Of a stretch of DNA of 64,000 nucleotides, positions 1 through 9,981 are shown one piece after another. The stretch lies in assembly GCA_947474705.1 (NCBI GenBank), contig CANJJS010000006.1, positions 1-64,000 of the forward strand, read 5' to 3'. The notes beneath the pieces are model-generated. The model ran no database searches. It was not told where the DNA came from and saw only the letters and a program-made list of their open reading frames with translations. The first letter of the stretch is position 1. The number at the start of each line of letters is the position of its first letter. This stretch comes from Acetobacteraceae bacterium (lineage in GTDB: Bacteria > Pseudomonadota > Alphaproteobacteria > Acetobacterales > Acetobacteraceae). A program made the translations under genes and the position numbers.

Positions 1-2
1 CG

Positions 3-131
3 CGTTTGCGGGAGGGCGGCATCCTCATCGCCGACAATCTGAGCCCGCAGAAAGCGCGGATATTGCTGTCCCTGGCGCTGACGAAAACCGGGGACGCGGA
101 CGAGATCGCGCGCATTTTCCGGACCTACTGA
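3..131 (+). CDS. C-terminal end of an unidentified protein (5' truncated)
   Basis: The third frame is open from the window edge to a TGA two bases before the ATG of the next methyltransferase gene. About 42 residues are visible, including LREGGILIADN, which resembles the late strand of a Rossmann-type methyltransferase. The rest (LALTKTGDADEIARIFRTY) does not let me name the family. The 2-base gap to the next gene suggests co-transcription. The start and most of the gene lie outside the window, so the product is left unassigned. Confidence 0.55.
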   Translation, partial: RLREGGILIADNLSPQKARILLSLALTKTGDADEIARIFRTY

Positions 132-133
132 GC

Positions 134-949
134 ATGGCATTCGACCCAGAGGCGGTGCGGGCGTTCGAACGGGCCGGTTTCGACCGCGCCGCGGCGGCGT
201 ACGAGACCGCCTTCGCGCCGGCGACACGGTGCTGCATTCCGCGTTTGCTCGATGCCGCCGGGGTGGCCTCCGGGATGGATGTGCTCGATCTGTGTTGCGG
301 TCCCGGTTTCGCGGGGGCGGAGGCGCTGTCGCGCGGCGCGCGGGTCACGGGCCTGGATTTTTCCGAAGCGATGTTACGGGAGGGGCGGGCGCGTTATCCT
401 GGCATGACCTTCGTTCATGGCGACGCGGAATGTCCGCCGTTGGAGCCCGGCCGTTTCGATGCCGCGGTGTCGAATTTCGGCGTCCATCACGTCCCCCGGC
501 CCGGTCTGGCCCTGGCCGCGATGCATCGCGTGCTGCGGCCGGGCGGACGGTTCGCGTTCACGATCTGGGCCGCGCCGGACGAGAACATCGCCTTCGGGCT
601 CATCGCCAACGCCGTGCGGGCGTTTGGCGACATGAGCCTCTCCACCGCGCCGCCGCCGGGCGGAGGGCTGTCGTCCGGCGGCGATTGCCTGATGCTGCTC
701 CATGAAGCGGGGTTCGCGGATACGGGCGCCCATCTCGTCCGCGGCGTCTGGCGGCATGCGGACGCCGGGGCGATGCTGGCGGCGATGCGGGATGGCACGG
801 CGCGCAATGCCGCGATGCTGGCGGCGCAACCGGCGGATCGGATGCCGGCGATCGAGGCGGGGCTCGCGGCGGCCGCCGCGCCATGGCGGGACGGGGAGGG
901 GCTGGCGGTGCCCATCGCCTGCGTGGTCGCGTACGGAACCCGGCCCTGA
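134..949 (+). CDS. class I SAM-dependent methyltransferase
   Basis: 271 residues. It should transfer a methyl group from S-adenosylmethionine; the substrate cannot be told from sequence. Motif I, VLDLCCGPG, is near residues 50-58, the acidic end of strand 2 is VTGLDFSEAM (71-80), motif II GDAECPPLE follows near 96, and VLRPGGRFAFTIW (133-145) is the post-motif typical of the UbiE/Methyltransf_11 group. The C-terminal third is rich in Ala and Met. The ATG starts 2 bases after the preceding stop, so translation is probably coupled. Its 3' end is overlapped by the TonB-family reading frame. Confidence 0.85.
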   Translation: MAFDPEAVRAFERAGFDRAAAAYETAFAPATRCCIPRLLDAAGVASGMDVLDLCCGPGFAGAEALSRGARVTGLDFSEAMLREGRARYPGMTFVHGDAECPPLEPGRFDAAVSNFGVHHVPRPGLALAAMHRVLRPGGRFAFTIWAAPDENIAFGLIANAVRAFGDMSLSTAPPPGGGLSSGGDCLMLLHEAGFADTGAHLVRGVWRHADAGAMLAAMRDGTARNAAMLAAQPADRMPAIEAGLAAAAAPWRDGEGLAVPIACVVAYGTRP

Positions 950-1851
950 AGCGACGGTCAGGGACAGGATGGATTGGCGCCGGGTTCGCGGCTTCCCTGC
1001 TGCTGCACGCCGCGCTGCTGGCGGGGCTGGTGCTGAAATGGCCGGAACCGCCGGAGGAATTGCTGCCGCCGCCGGCACAGGTGACGATGGCGTTCATGGG
1101 GGGGAAGCCGGAAGGGCCGAGTGCGCCGGAGCTCCCGCTGATTCCGGTGCCGGAGAGCGCCCCGCCCGCGGATGCCGGAGGGCTCTCGCAGGCGCCGCTG
1201 TCGCCGCCGCGCGATCTACCGCCGGAACCGCGTTCGCCGGAACCTCCTCCCCCGGAGGCGCCCCCACTGCAACCGCCCCCGCCGGAGCCGCCCCCGCCGG
1301 AGCCGCCCCCGCCTGAGCCGCCCCCGCCTGAGCCGCCCCCGCCGGAGCCGCTTCCGCCGCCTCCGCCCCGGCCTCCGGTGCCTCCGCCGCCGCGTCCCCC
1401 GGCGCGCGTGGCGCCGAAGCCGCCCGAGTTTCCCGCCCCGATGGATTTTTCGCTCGCGCCGTCCAGGCCGGACGCGCCGCCAGGTCAGCCGCGCCTGACG
1501 CTCGGCATTCCCCGGCGCGGCCCCATGGATTCCAGTCCGTTTTCGCTGGATACGGATGCGGAGGTCGGGCCCGATTGGCGTAACGCGCTCAGCGACTGGG
1601 TCCACACGCACGCCTATTATCCCCGGCAGGCGGCGAGGATGGGTCAGGACGGGGCGTCTCGCGTCGTCGTCACGGTGTTACCGAACGGCAAGGTGATCGA
1701 TGTGGAATTGGAGAAAAGCTCCGGCTCGCCCTGGCTGGATATCGCGCTTTTGGGTTTGTTTCGGGGCGCGCGCATTCCGCCGCTGCCGCAATCGGCGGGC
1801 GACAGGCCGGTGACGTTTCATTTCACGATGAACTACATTTTGATTCGGTAG
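883..1851 (+). CDS. TonB-family energy transducer
   Basis: Periplasm-spanning protein expected to couple inner-membrane proton-motive force to outer-membrane receptors. A hydrophobic anchor lies around residues 31-46 (GAGFAASLLLHAALLAGLVL). A long Pro/Glu linker with repeated PPPEP units covers roughly 60-190. A TonB C-terminal domain (about 230-322) contains YYPRQAARMG, then VVTVLPNGKVIDVELEKSSG, the usual TonB_C core. The only ATG (883) overlaps the methyltransferase gene by 67 bases; an alternative start is CTG at 946, overlapping its stop. No exbB or exbD is in view, so partners must be encoded elsewhere. The exact start is uncertain, the family is not. Confidence 0.85.
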   Translation: MAGRGGAGGAHRLRGRVRNPALKRRSGTGWIGAGFAASLLLHAALLAGLVLKWPEPPEELLPPPAQVTMAFMGGKPEGPSAPELPLIPVPESAPPADAGGLSQAPLSPPRDLPPEPRSPEPPPPEAPPLQPPPPEPPPPEPPPPEPPPPEPPPPEPLPPPPPRPPVPPPPRPPARVAPKPPEFPAPMDFSLAPSRPDAPPGQPRLTLGIPRRGPMDSSPFSLDTDAEVGPDWRNALSDWVHTHAYYPRQAARMGQDGASRVVVTVLPNGKVIDVELEKSSGSPWLDIALLGLFRGARIPPLPQSAGDRPVTFHFTMNYILIR

Positions 1852-1999
1852 AAAATCCGCCACGGCTGCCCCAGCCCCCCGCGCCGGGGTTTCCAGGGAT
1901 CGTGGCTGGCCAGGCGGGCGATTGACGCGTATCTCTCGGGCGGATTTCCGATGGTCCGGACGGCGTCCGGACCGCAACACCGCTCGCCATGGAGGCTTC

Positions 2000-3178
2000 A
2001 TGACAACGTCCCCCGGTCCGCTCGCCCGCTTCAAGGTCATCGATCTGACCCGCGTCCGCGCCGGGCCCACGGCGGTGCGCCAACTCGCCGACTGGGGCGC
2101 CGATGTCATCAAGATCGAGGCCCCGGAAGGCGACTCCGGCCTTGGCGGCGAGCGTCACGGTCCGGACTTTCAGAACCTGCACCGTAACAAGCGCAGCCTG
2201 ACCCTGAACCTGAAAGCGCCGGAGGGCGTCGAGGTTCTTCAACGTCTGGTCGCCCAGTCCGACGTCGTCGTCGAAAATTACCGTCCCGACGTCAAATTCC
2301 GCCTGGGCGTCGACTACGAATCGTTGAAGAAAATCAACAAACGGATTGTCTACGCCTCCATCTCCGGTTTCGGCCAGGACGGCCCCTACCGCGAACGGCC
2401 CGGCTTCGATCAGATCGCGCAGGGGATGGGCGGGCTGATGTCGATCACGGGTTTGCCGGGACAGGGGCCGGTGCGCGTCGGTATCCCCGTCGCCGACCTG
2501 ACCGCGGGCATCTTCGCCGCCATGGGCATTCTGGTCGCGCTGCTGGAACGCGAAACCTCGGGCGAGGGCCAGTGGGTCACCAGCTCCCTTCTGGGCGCGC
2601 AGATCGCCATGCTCGATTTCCAGGCGGCGCGCTGGACGATCGCCAAGGAAGTGCCGGAACAGGCGGGCAACAACCACCCGACCTCCATCCCCACCGGCGT
2701 CTTCGCCACCAAGGACGGCCACATCAACATCGCCGCCGCCGGCAACGACATCTACCGCCGCTGCTGCGTCGCCCTGGGCCGGCCCGAACTGGCCACCGAT
2801 CCGCGTTTCGCGACCGGCAAATCCCGCTCCGACAAGCGCGACGAACTGAACGCGATCATCGAGGCGATCACGGTCAACCAGACGTCGGCCGAATGGATCG
2901 AGAAACTGAACGCCGAGGGCGTGCCCTGCGGCCCGATCTATAAGATGAACGAGGTCTTCGACGATCCGCAGGTGAAACATTTGGGGATCGCCCGCAAAGT
3001 CCACCACAAAACCTTGGGCGACGTGGAAGTCATCGGCCAGGCGATCGAACTCAGCCGCACCCCGTGGTCGATCCGCTCCGCCACCCCCGAACCGGGCGAG
3101 CACACCGAGGCCGTGCTGGCCGAACTCGGCTACGCGGCGGCGGACATCGCGGCCCTGCGCGCGAAGAAGGTGGTCTGA
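2000..3178 (+). CDS. family III CoA-transferase (CaiB/BaiF type)
   Basis: 392 residues, the normal length for the family. These enzymes move CoA between carboxylic acids through an aspartyl-CoA mixed anhydride. The candidate catalytic Asp is D166 in GIPVADLTAG. Other family marks are FKVIDLTRVRAGP at the N-terminus, GADVIKIEAP (33-42), NKRSLTLNLK (63-72) and GFGQDGPY (123-130). ATG 2000 is chosen over an upstream in-frame ATG (1922) because GGAGG sits at 1991-1995 and the homologous N-terminus begins there. The next gene starts 2 bases after the stop, so the two are probably one transcript. The acid substrate is unknown. Confidence 0.9.
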   Translation: MTTSPGPLARFKVIDLTRVRAGPTAVRQLADWGADVIKIEAPEGDSGLGGERHGPDFQNLHRNKRSLTLNLKAPEGVEVLQRLVAQSDVVVENYRPDVKFRLGVDYESLKKINKRIVYASISGFGQDGPYRERPGFDQIAQGMGGLMSITGLPGQGPVRVGIPVADLTAGIFAAMGILVALLERETSGEGQWVTSSLLGAQIAMLDFQAARWTIAKEVPEQAGNNHPTSIPTGVFATKDGHINIAAAGNDIYRRCCVALGRPELATDPRFATGKSRSDKRDELNAIIEAITVNQTSAEWIEKLNAEGVPCGPIYKMNEVFDDPQVKHLGIARKVHHKTLGDVEVIGQAIELSRTPWSIRSATPEPGEHTEAVLAELGYAAADIAALRAKKVV

Positions 3179-3180
3179 CG

Positions 3181-4020
3181 ATGTTGCCTCGGATCGTCGA
3201 CGGGGCCTCCCGCGTGTTGGGCATCGTGGGCGATCCGATCGCGCAGGTGCGCTCGCCGCCATTGTGGAGCGCGTTGTTCCGGCATAACGGAATGAACGCG
3301 ATCTGCGTGCCCTTCCATATTTTCGCGCCCGCGCTGCCCGCCTTCGTGGACGGGCTCCGCGGCGTGGAAAACCTGATCGGCCTGCTGGTAACGATCCCGC
3401 ATAAAACCGCCGCGGCCCGTATCGCGGACGAACTGACCCCGCGGGCCCGGAAAATCGGCACCTCGAACCTGCTGCGGCCCATCCCGGACCGGAAATGGGA
3501 AGGCGACAACCTCGACGGTCTGGGGTTCACCCGGGCCCTGGCGGCCGCCGGGCAGCGCATCGCCGGGCGCCGCGCCCTCGTGGTGGGCGCGGGCGGGGTT
3601 GGCAGCGCGATTGCCTTCGCGTTGGCGGAAGAGGGCGCGGCGCATGTCGCGATTTTCGACGTTGACGCGGACAGGGCCGGAGATTTGTCCCGGCGGATCG
3701 AAACGGATGGGGGTGTGGGGTCTTCGGTCGTGCCTCCAAAGGCCGCGGGCTTCGATCTGGTGGTGAATGCCACGCCCCTGGGCATGAAACCCGGCGACAA
3801 CATGCCGATCGATCTGACCGGTCTCGCGCCTGGGTCGCTTGTCGGCGACGTGGTGATTTCGGAGACGCCGACGCCGTTACTTCGGGCGGCCCAGACGTTG
3901 GGATGCCATGTGCAACCTGGGGCGGCGACGACCGACCATCAGGTCGCGGCGATGGCGGAATTTCTGGGGTTGTCCGGTGGCGACTGGTCCGTCGCGGCGA
4001 TTCAGGCGGCTCTGGCCTGA
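3181..4020 (+). CDS. shikimate/quinate dehydrogenase-like protein (AroE family)
   Basis: 279 residues, AroE-sized, an NAD(P)-dependent reductase of 3-dehydroshikimate or a related cyclic keto acid. The N-terminal substrate domain shows VLGIVGDPIAQVRSP (12-26) and VTIPHK, whose Lys75 matches the catalytic Lys. GDNLDG puts Asp112 where family members have the NTDG aspartate. The nucleotide domain carries GAGGVGSAIA and then FDVDADRAGDLSRR. Standard AroE has SKSP where this has QVRSP, so it may be a specialised paralogue acting with the upstream CoA-transferase rather than the housekeeping enzyme. Confidence 0.85.
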   Translation: MLPRIVDGASRVLGIVGDPIAQVRSPPLWSALFRHNGMNAICVPFHIFAPALPAFVDGLRGVENLIGLLVTIPHKTAAARIADELTPRARKIGTSNLLRPIPDRKWEGDNLDGLGFTRALAAAGQRIAGRRALVVGAGGVGSAIAFALAEEGAAHVAIFDVDADRAGDLSRRIETDGGVGSSVVPPKAAGFDLVVNATPLGMKPGDNMPIDLTGLAPGSLVGDVVISETPTPLLRAAQTLGCHVQPGAATTDHQVAAMAEFLGLSGGDWSVAAIQAALA

Positions 4021-4097
4021 CCGCCGGGCGACCCGGGAGCTCCGCAAGAGAGACCCCGGGACAATCGCTGGCATGAGCACGCGCTCTTTTCCACGTT

Positions 4098-4118
4098 ATG
4101 GCCCGGCCCTTTCGGGCC
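4098..4118. terminator. hairpin between convergent genes
   Basis: A 7-bp stem (TGGCCCG/CGGGCCA) with a 7-base loop lies between the stops of the AroE-like gene and the chemoreceptor gene on the opposite strand. There is no clear T-run, so it could act as a weak bidirectional terminator. This is inferred from its position. Confidence 0.4.
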
Positions 4119-4150
4119 ACCGGGAGCGGTACGGCCCGCCGTCCCCACGG

Positions 4151-6151
4151 TTACGCCGCTTTCACGCGCTGTAGAAACTCCTCCATTTCCGTTGACAATT
4201 CGCGGGATTGCCGCGCGACGCCCCCGGCGGCATCCAGCACCAAAGCGGCCTGTTCGCCAGCGCTGGTGGCGGCGGTCTGGACCGTGGCGATGTGGCTGGA
4301 CACATCCGCGGTGCCCTCCGCCGCCTGTTGCACATTCCGGGCGATTTCCTGCGTGGACGCATGCTGCTCTTCCACCGCGCCGGCGATGGCGATGGCGATC
4401 TGGCTGACTTCCTCGATCGTGCCGGAAATCGATTGGATCGCCGCGACCGCTTCCTCGGTGGCGCCGCGAATGCCGGCGACCTGCGCGGCGATTTCCTCCG
4501 TCGCCTTGGCCGTCTGCGCGGCCAGCGATTTCACCTCGCTCGCCACCACCGCGAAGCCTTTGCCCGCCTCGCCCGCGCGCGCCGCTTCGATGGTCGCGTT
4601 CAGCGCCAGCAAATTGGTTTGACTGGCGATATCGTTGATCAACTGGACGACGTCGCCGACCTTGCGGGCACCTTCGGACAGGCCGCGCACGACCTCGTCC
4701 GTCCGGCGTGCTTCCGAGACCGCTTTTTCGGTCGTGACCGTGGACCGTTCCACCTGACGCCCGATTTCCGAGATGGACGACGCGAGTTCTTCGGCCGCGG
4801 ACGCGACGGTCCGCACATTCACGGTCGCCTGTTCCGCCGCCGAGGCGACGGACAGCGACTGGGCGTTGGTCTCGCCGGCGGTGTCGCGCATGGCGCGTGC
4901 CGTTGTCTCCATGCCAGCGGCGGCGGTGGAAAGATGCTGGACCATGGTGCCCACCCTCTGCTCGAACCCATGTGTCAGCTCTTCCAGAGCTTCGGCGCGC
5001 CGGGCTTTGGCGCGTTGATCCTCCTCCTGCTCGGAGGCCAGGCGGGCGGCTTCGATGCCGTTATGCCGGAAGACTTCCACCGCGCGCGCCATGTCGCCGA
5101 TTTCGTCGGCCCGGTCGCGTTGCGGGATTTCCGCTTCCAGGTCCCCCGCCGCCAGCCGGGTCATGACACGGGTGATCCCGTCCAGCGGGCGCGCGATCCC
5201 ACGGCCGATGAAGAACGCCAGCAACAGACCTGCCAAGGTCGCGACGGCGCCCGCGCCAAGCTGGAGCGTCGCGCGGTCGTCGGAGGTGGTTTTCACGTCC
5301 TCGGCGAGGTCGTTCAAGGATAGCCGATGGGTCGCGCCTTGTTCGCCAAGGTCTTTCTGCATCTCGTTCAGGCGCGGCGACATGGTCTTTTCGAACAATT
5401 CGGCGCCGGTCTGCACTGCTGGCGCGGTGGTCGAGAAGGTGTTGCGATAATTGATCATCGCCATGCGAACCTGGGGCTCGAGGCCCCGGTTATTGGCGTC
5501 CGTCAGGGCCAGGTAGATGTCCAGCGCCGACCGCATATGGGAAAAATCGTTCTGGAACGCGGCCATCGCGTTGGCGTCGCGGGTGGCGAAGAAGGCGAGA
5601 CTGGTCAGGCGCATCGCCGCGGCAAGGCGTTCCGCGCGTTCCGCGGCGTAGACGAGATCGGTGGCTTCGATCCCGCTGGCGGCTTCGGTCAAGCGTGTGG
5701 CGAGGTCGGACAATGTGTGGCCGGCCGCGAGGAGTTTGGCCTGGCCCGCGAACCCCGCGCGGATCAGGCCGATCAGGGTTTCGGCGTCGGCGGTTTGTTG
5801 TTTCAGCCGCGCGCCCACTCGTTCGTAAATCGCGCGTGCGTCCGGGTCCGATGTTTCCTGAGCCAGGCGCGCGAGCAGGTCGGCGGCATGGGTTTGGGCC
5901 AGTTTCAGGCGGGTCAGGGATTCGTCGTCGGCCGTGTAGACGAAGCGAAGCTGTGTTCTACGAATGACTTCCAGGTCGGCGATCGCCTGCATCAGCTTGT
6001 CGTGTCCCAGGCCGACCCGCGCGATTTCGGAGGCGACGCCGCCGACGCTGTTCAGGTTCCAGGCGCCGAAACCGGCGATCGTCAGAGTAAGGAGCACAAG
6101 TAAGCCGAAACCGGCGTGGAGCCGGGTGCGGAGTTTCATTTTCATTGCCAT
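4151..6151 (-). CDS. methyl-accepting chemotaxis protein
   Basis: 666-residue membrane chemoreceptor. A short basic cytoplasmic start ([10 protein letters not shown]) is followed by TM1 at about 14-31. A mostly helical periplasmic domain spans about 32-298; its length fits the helical bimodular (HBM) class of sensor, but the ligand is unknown. TM2 is about 299-317, followed by HAMP (about 316-370). The signalling domain has the conserved hairpin tip [16 protein letters not shown] at about 508-523. ATG 6151 is chosen because TM1 follows directly; upstream in-frame codons are Arg-rich non-coding translation. No che genes are nearby, so it is an orphan receptor in this window. Confidence 0.92.
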   Translation of the reverse strand: MAMKMKLRTRLHAGFGLLVLLTLTIAGFGAWNLNSVGGVASEIARVGLGHDKLMQAIADLEVIRRTQLRFVYTADDESLTRLKLAQTHAADLLARLAQETSDPDARAIYERVGARLKQQTADAETLIGLIRAGFAGQAKLLAAGHTLSDLATRLTEAASGIEATDLVYAAERAERLAAAMRLTSLAFFATRDANAMAAFQNDFSHMRSALDIYLALTDANNRGLEPQVRMAMINYRNTFSTTAPAVQTGAELFEKTMSPRLNEMQKDLGEQGATHRLSLNDLAEDVKTTSDDRATLQLGAGAVATLAGLLLAFFIGRGIARPLDGITRVMTRLAAGDLEAEIPQRDRADEIGDMARAVEVFRHNGIEAARLASEQEEDQRAKARRAEALEELTHGFEQRVGTMVQHLSTAAAGMETTARAMRDTAGETNAQSLSVASAAEQATVNVRTVASAAEELASSISEIGRQVERSTVTTEKAVSEARRTDEVVRGLSEGARKVGDVVQLINDIASQTNLLALNATIEAARAGEAGKGFAVVASEVKSLAAQTAKATEEIAAQVAGIRGATEEAVAAIQSISGTIEEVSQIAIAIAGAVEEQHASTQEIARNVQQAAEGTADVSSHIATVQTAATSAGEQAALVLDAAGGVARQSRELSTEMEEFLQRVKAA

Positions 6152-6252
6152 CGTGCATTGTCCAGGCGATTGACAGGCGCGAAGGTCCCATGGGGATATG
6201 AAAGAAGGGTTAATTTTCGGCCGCTTTTTTCTCGCGCGGGCGCCGGGCCGGG

Positions 6253-7137
6253 TCAGTCCTTGGCGATTTCGGTTTCGGGGTCGGGTTCCAGGTCGACGCT
6301 GACGGCCAAATGGTGTGAGCCGCCGCCCAGAATGACGCCTTGCACCGGGCTGACATCGGCGTAATCGCGGCCCCATCCCAGCAGGACATGTTCGTCGTGG
6401 ACCAGGATTCCGTTGGTGGGATCGAGGTCGATCCAGCCGTGTTCGGGGCCGAGCCAGGCGCCAACCCAGGCGTGGGATTGATCGGCGCCCTGGCGGCGTG
6501 GCTGACCGGGCGGCGGGCGGGTGCGGATATAGCCGGAATTATACCGTGCCGGCAGGCCCAGCCCGCGCAGGGCGCTGACCATCGCGTGCGAAAAATCCTG
6601 ACATACGCCTTCGCGCGTTTGCATGGTCCGCGAGACCGGTGTGGAGACCGTGGTGACACCCGCGCGGAATTTGAATTCCTGGAAGATGCGCCGGTTCAGG
6701 TCCGTCAGCGATTCGAGGATGGGACGCCCAGGAGGGAAGGAAATGGAGGCGTAATCGCGCGATTCCGGGATGGCTGGGGCCAGGGCGCTGTCGAAGCGGA
6801 ATTCCGCGGCGCCGCCCGCTTCGACGCCGCGGGCCGCGGCCACGACGGTTTCCCAGGGCGGGGTGCGGTCCGGCGGTGGCGGGTAGGAGACTTCGACGAC
6901 GGATTCGGCGGCGACGGAGAAATCGGCGTGCGGGCGGTCGAGGAACAGCCAGGTCACGACGTTGCCAAAATGATCTTCGGCGTCGCGGCGTCTGGCGCCG
7001 GATGGTTCGGCGTCGATCCGTTCCGACAAGATCTTTTGCCAGGGCATGGGCCGGGGGCGCAGGTGCAGCATGTGCGCGGCCAGATCGACCGGGCTGCCGT
7101 AAGAATAGCTGCTGATATGGGTGACCTTGTATTTCAT
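6253..7137 (-). CDS. transglutaminase-like cysteine protease family protein
   Basis: 294 residues with a bacterial transglutaminase N-terminal beta domain ([24 protein letters not shown]) and a transglutaminase/papain-like core. The catalytic triad is visible: Cys179 in GVCQDFSHA, His222 in [10 protein letters not shown] and Asp239 in DLDPTNG. Such proteins are predicted to cleave or transfer amide bonds rather than crosslink. Its ATG shares four bases (ATGA) with the stop of the ATP-grasp/alpha-E gene upstream. With the DUF2126 gene this forms the conserved amidoligase neighbourhood described for circularly permuted ATP-grasp proteins. Confidence 0.88.
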   Translation of the reverse strand: MKYKVTHISSYSYGSPVDLAAHMLHLRPRPMPWQKILSERIDAEPSGARRRDAEDHFGNVVTWLFLDRPHADFSVAAESVVEVSYPPPPDRTPPWETVVAAARGVEAGGAAEFRFDSALAPAIPESRDYASISFPPGRPILESLTDLNRRIFQEFKFRAGVTTVSTPVSRTMQTREGVCQDFSHAMVSALRGLGLPARYNSGYIRTRPPPGQPRRQGADQSHAWVGAWLGPEHGWIDLDPTNGILVHDEHVLLGWGRDYADVSPVQGVILGGGSHHLAVSVDLEPDPETEIAKD

Positions 7138-9629
7138 GCCGCGCCGGAAATATCCATGGGGTCGCTGTCCGGGGTCAGGCTGCGCGCGACCGGCAGTAAG
7201 GTGAAGTAACGCCGGGAGACTCGTTCCGAGACGGACGCGACCAGTCCCTCGATCTCCGTCAGGCGGGTTCCCAGGCGCGCGGCGGCGGCTGTTTGGTTTG
7301 GCGCGTGCGCGACGTCCGCGACGATGTTCCGGGCTTCGCGCAGCGCGCGATCGACGGAGGCGAGAAGTGAGTCGCCTTCCTCCGTCAGTTGGCGCAACAG
7401 GTCGCGCATCGCCAGCAACTGGAACGAGAGTCCGCGGGGGTTGCCTTCGTCCGCCAGGATCAGGTCGAGCGCGGGCGCGGGCTGGATCGCCGCGAGGTAG
7501 CGGGCGCGATAGGTGATGACGGAGTCGCGCAGTTCCAGCGCCAGTTGCAGACCGGCCTCGACGCGTCCTGGCTGGGCTGTTCCGCCGGGTTGCGCCAGCA
7601 GGCAGCCGAGTTGTTCGAGAATGGCGTGGGCGCGTTCGACCCGGCGGCCGAAATCGAAAAACAGGCGTCCGCCGCCGCGCACCATGTTTTCCGCCGCTAG
7701 GCCCGCGATGGCGGCGGCGAATTGCAGGATGTCGGCGGTCAGCGCGGCGGCATGTTCGACCGCCCGTGGATCGGCGTCGGGCGGCAGGCGGCGCATGGTT
7801 TCCGTCAGCGTGTGCAGCGACCGCGTCAGGATCGTATGGACCTCTCCGGTCAGCCGGTCGCGGAGTTGCGCGGCGAGGTTGGCGACCCGGCCCAGTTGCC
7901 CTCGCATCGCCCCGTCGCCGCGAAAGACGCTGAGTACGGCGCCGTTGCGCGCGGCGGTGCCGTGATCGAAGGTGTCTTCCTTCCGCAGCATGCCGGCGGC
8001 GCGCAGGCAGGCGCTGAGCAATTCGATGTCCGCCCGTTCGCGCGGCGTCGCCGAGGGCCGGGTGACCCGGGGGATCAAGGCGCGCCGGAGACGCGCGGCC
8101 TCTTCCAGCCGTTCCAGATACCGGCCCAGCCAGTAGAAATTGTCGGCGACGCGGCTGGGGAGATCGCCGGCGGTGCGGCGGATGGCCATGGGGCGGGCGT
8201 CGGCGGCTGGCACGAAGCGGGCGATCGCGGCCTCGTCGGGCAGGACCCAGACGTCCTTGGACACCGCGTCGCGCGGCAGCCGGCCGGCGATCGCGTCCTC
8301 GTCGGACAGGGCTCGCGCCAGACCGCCGGGCATGGCGCGCCAGGCGGTGCCGTCATGGGCCAGGAACATGCGTAGCACCACCGGCCGGGCTTCCAGCCCA
8401 TGCGGCGTGGCGCAGGGCGCGACGGAGGGGGAGGGGGCCATGAACGCGGCCCAATCCGCCGGTTTCGCCATGATCTTCGCCGCCAGTTCGTCGCGCTGGT
8501 CCGGCTTCAGATGGGTCGGCACCACCGGCACCGAGGCGCCGTCGGTGGCGTGGCGGATGACCCAGCCCTCCAGGTCGCGCATCACGGTCCGAAGGTTCGC
8601 GCCGTCGCCCAGCCACAAGGTCGCCTGGCTGGGGGTCAGCAGGTCCTGGCCCAACAGCCGGCGGGCGATGCCTGGCAGGAACGCGGCGAGGCCGGGCGAC
8701 TCGGCCAGCGCCGAGCCGGGATGGTTGACGATCGCGACGGCGCCGTCGCGCATCGCGTCCAGTAAGCCGGGCGGGCCGGCGCTGTGCGCCAGTTCCAAGG
8801 GGTCCATGCGGTTGCCGGGCTGGCGGCGCCACAACACCCCGATGCGTTCCAGGCCGCGCAGTGTCTTCAGAAACACCAGCCCGCCGCGCACCGTCAGATC
8901 GCCCGGCTCGACCAGCCCGATCGAGAGTTCCCGCGCCAGCAGCACATGCTCGAACCAAAGCGAGTCGGCGTGGCCGCCGGACAGCAGCGCGATACCGCCC
9001 TCGCCGTCCGGTGCCAGCGCGCGCAGGGATTCGCCCATCGAATCGAGGAACGGACGTAACGGTTCGATCTGCTGATGCTGGAAGATTTCCGGGACGATCC
9101 GGGCGAGGTTGCGGCGATTCTCCAGGGCGTAAGCGAGGCCGCGGCCCTGGTCCGTGCGGTCCGCCAGCACCCGCCAGACGCCGTCCGGTCCACGCATCAA
9201 ATCGGCCGCGTAAATCTGCAAATGCCGCGTGCCAGCCGCGCCGCGAATCCGCAAAGGCCGTAAGAAACCCGGGTTCCCGTAAATCAGTTCCGCCGGGATC
9301 GCGCCCGAGGCGGCCAGTGTCCCGGGCCCGTAGACATCGGCGAGCAACGCGTCGAGCAGGCGCGCGCGCTGTGCCAGGCCGGCCTCCAGGCTGGCGAATT
9401 CCTCCGCCGACAAAATCAGCGGGATCGGATCGCAGCGCCAGTTGACCTGTTGCTCGCCAGGCAAAATCGCGGCGATGCCATCCTCGGCGAAGGCACGCTC
9501 CAGCAATCGGGCGCGCTCCGCCAATGTGTCGTGGCCGAGACTGAACAAGGTGCCAAACACGCCGCGCCAATGGGGGCGCACGTTGCTGGCGCCGTCGACC
9601 ATCTCATCGAGGGGAGCGGAATCCGTCAT
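7134..9629 (-). CDS. circularly permuted ATP-grasp plus alpha-E domain protein
   Basis: 831 residues fusing two units that are separate genes in many bacteria. The N-terminal half is a circularly permuted ATP-grasp ligase domain (DUF404/407 type), with ILPGEQQVNWRCDPIPLIL and WRVLADRTDQGRGLAYALENR. The C-terminal half is a helical alpha-E (DUF403) domain beginning near LPSRVADNFYWLGRYLERLE. The family is predicted to form amide bonds on peptides or proteins using ATP; no substrate is known. ATG 9629 is preferred to an in-frame ATG at 9674 because homologous sequence begins around here and the upstream translation runs into a repeat element. It overlaps the transglutaminase gene by 4 bases. 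Confidence 0.87.
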   Translation of the reverse strand: MTDSAPLDEMVDGASNVRPHWRGVFGTLFSLGHDTLAERARLLERAFAEDGIAAILPGEQQVNWRCDPIPLILSAEEFASLEAGLAQRARLLDALLADVYGPGTLAASGAIPAELIYGNPGFLRPLRIRGAAGTRHLQIYAADLMRGPDGVWRVLADRTDQGRGLAYALENRRNLARIVPEIFQHQQIEPLRPFLDSMGESLRALAPDGEGGIALLSGGHADSLWFEHVLLARELSIGLVEPGDLTVRGGLVFLKTLRGLERIGVLWRRQPGNRMDPLELAHSAGPPGLLDAMRDGAVAIVNHPGSALAESPGLAAFLPGIARRLLGQDLLTPSQATLWLGDGANLRTVMRDLEGWVIRHATDGASVPVVPTHLKPDQRDELAAKIMAKPADWAAFMAPSPSVAPCATPHGLEARPVVLRMFLAHDGTAWRAMPGGLARALSDEDAIAGRLPRDAVSKDVWVLPDEAAIARFVPAADARPMAIRRTAGDLPSRVADNFYWLGRYLERLEEAARLRRALIPRVTRPSATPRERADIELLSACLRAAGMLRKEDTFDHGTAARNGAVLSVFRGDGAMRGQLGRVANLAAQLRDRLTGEVHTILTRSLHTLTETMRRLPPDADPRAVEHAAALTADILQFAAAIAGLAAENMVRGGGRLFFDFGRRVERAHAILEQLGCLLAQPGGTAQPGRVEAGLQLALELRDSVITYRARYLAAIQPAPALDLILADEGNPRGLSFQLLAMRDLLRQLTEEGDSLLASVDRALREARNIVADVAHAPNQTAAAARLGTRLTEIEGLVASVSERVSRRYFTLLPVARSLTPDSDPMDISGAA

Positions 9630-9705
9630 GCTATCGATGACGCACCCTGCCCGCCCGGCGCGTGGTTTGTCCATGGGGTTTGGAGAGGACTGAGGCTGGG
9701 GAGGC

Positions 9706-9950
9706 GCCGGGGCGCCGCCCCGGACCCCGCGAGGGCTCCGCCCTTCGAACCCGCCAGGGGATCGTCCCCTGGACCGCGATCGATTTGGCGGGTTGTTCAG
9801 GGAGGCCCATGCGAGGGCGTTGACATGTCCGAGATGGCCCGCCCTGAACAACCCGCCACCTCGGGGTTCCAAGGGCGAGCCCCCAAGGCCCATTGGGGTG
9901 GGGTCGAGGGGCGAAGCCCCTCGTGGGGTCCGGGGCAGCGCCCCGGGGTT
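9706..9950. repeat. modular palindromic repeat, copy A
   Basis: Fills most of the 352-base gap between the DUF2126 gene and the ATP-grasp gene. Left flank: small hairpins (GGCGCCGCC core, GAGGGCTCCGCCCTT, CAGGGGATCGTCCCCTGG) and then GCGATCGATTT. The central hairpin has a 16-bp perfect arm, GGCGGGTTGTTCAGGG at 9787-9802, against 9842-9857; it extends inward to 24 bp with two mismatches. The right flank carries mirrored GGGCGAGCCC and GGGGCGAAGCCCC hairpins. In reverse complement the loop ends in CCTCGCAT as in copies D (reverse complement) and E. It separates two genes of one strand, so it may affect their co-transcription. Confidence 0.85.
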
Positions 9951-9981
9951 TCCCCAGACACAGACCCCTCGACCCCATGGC

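Noticed and set aside
9690-9960. Gly/Arg/Pro-rich peptides in the frames of the palindromic elements
   Set aside because: Translations such as RSRGRSPGGFEGRSPRG come from GC-rich hairpin modules and recur in different frames in each copy; they are not coding.
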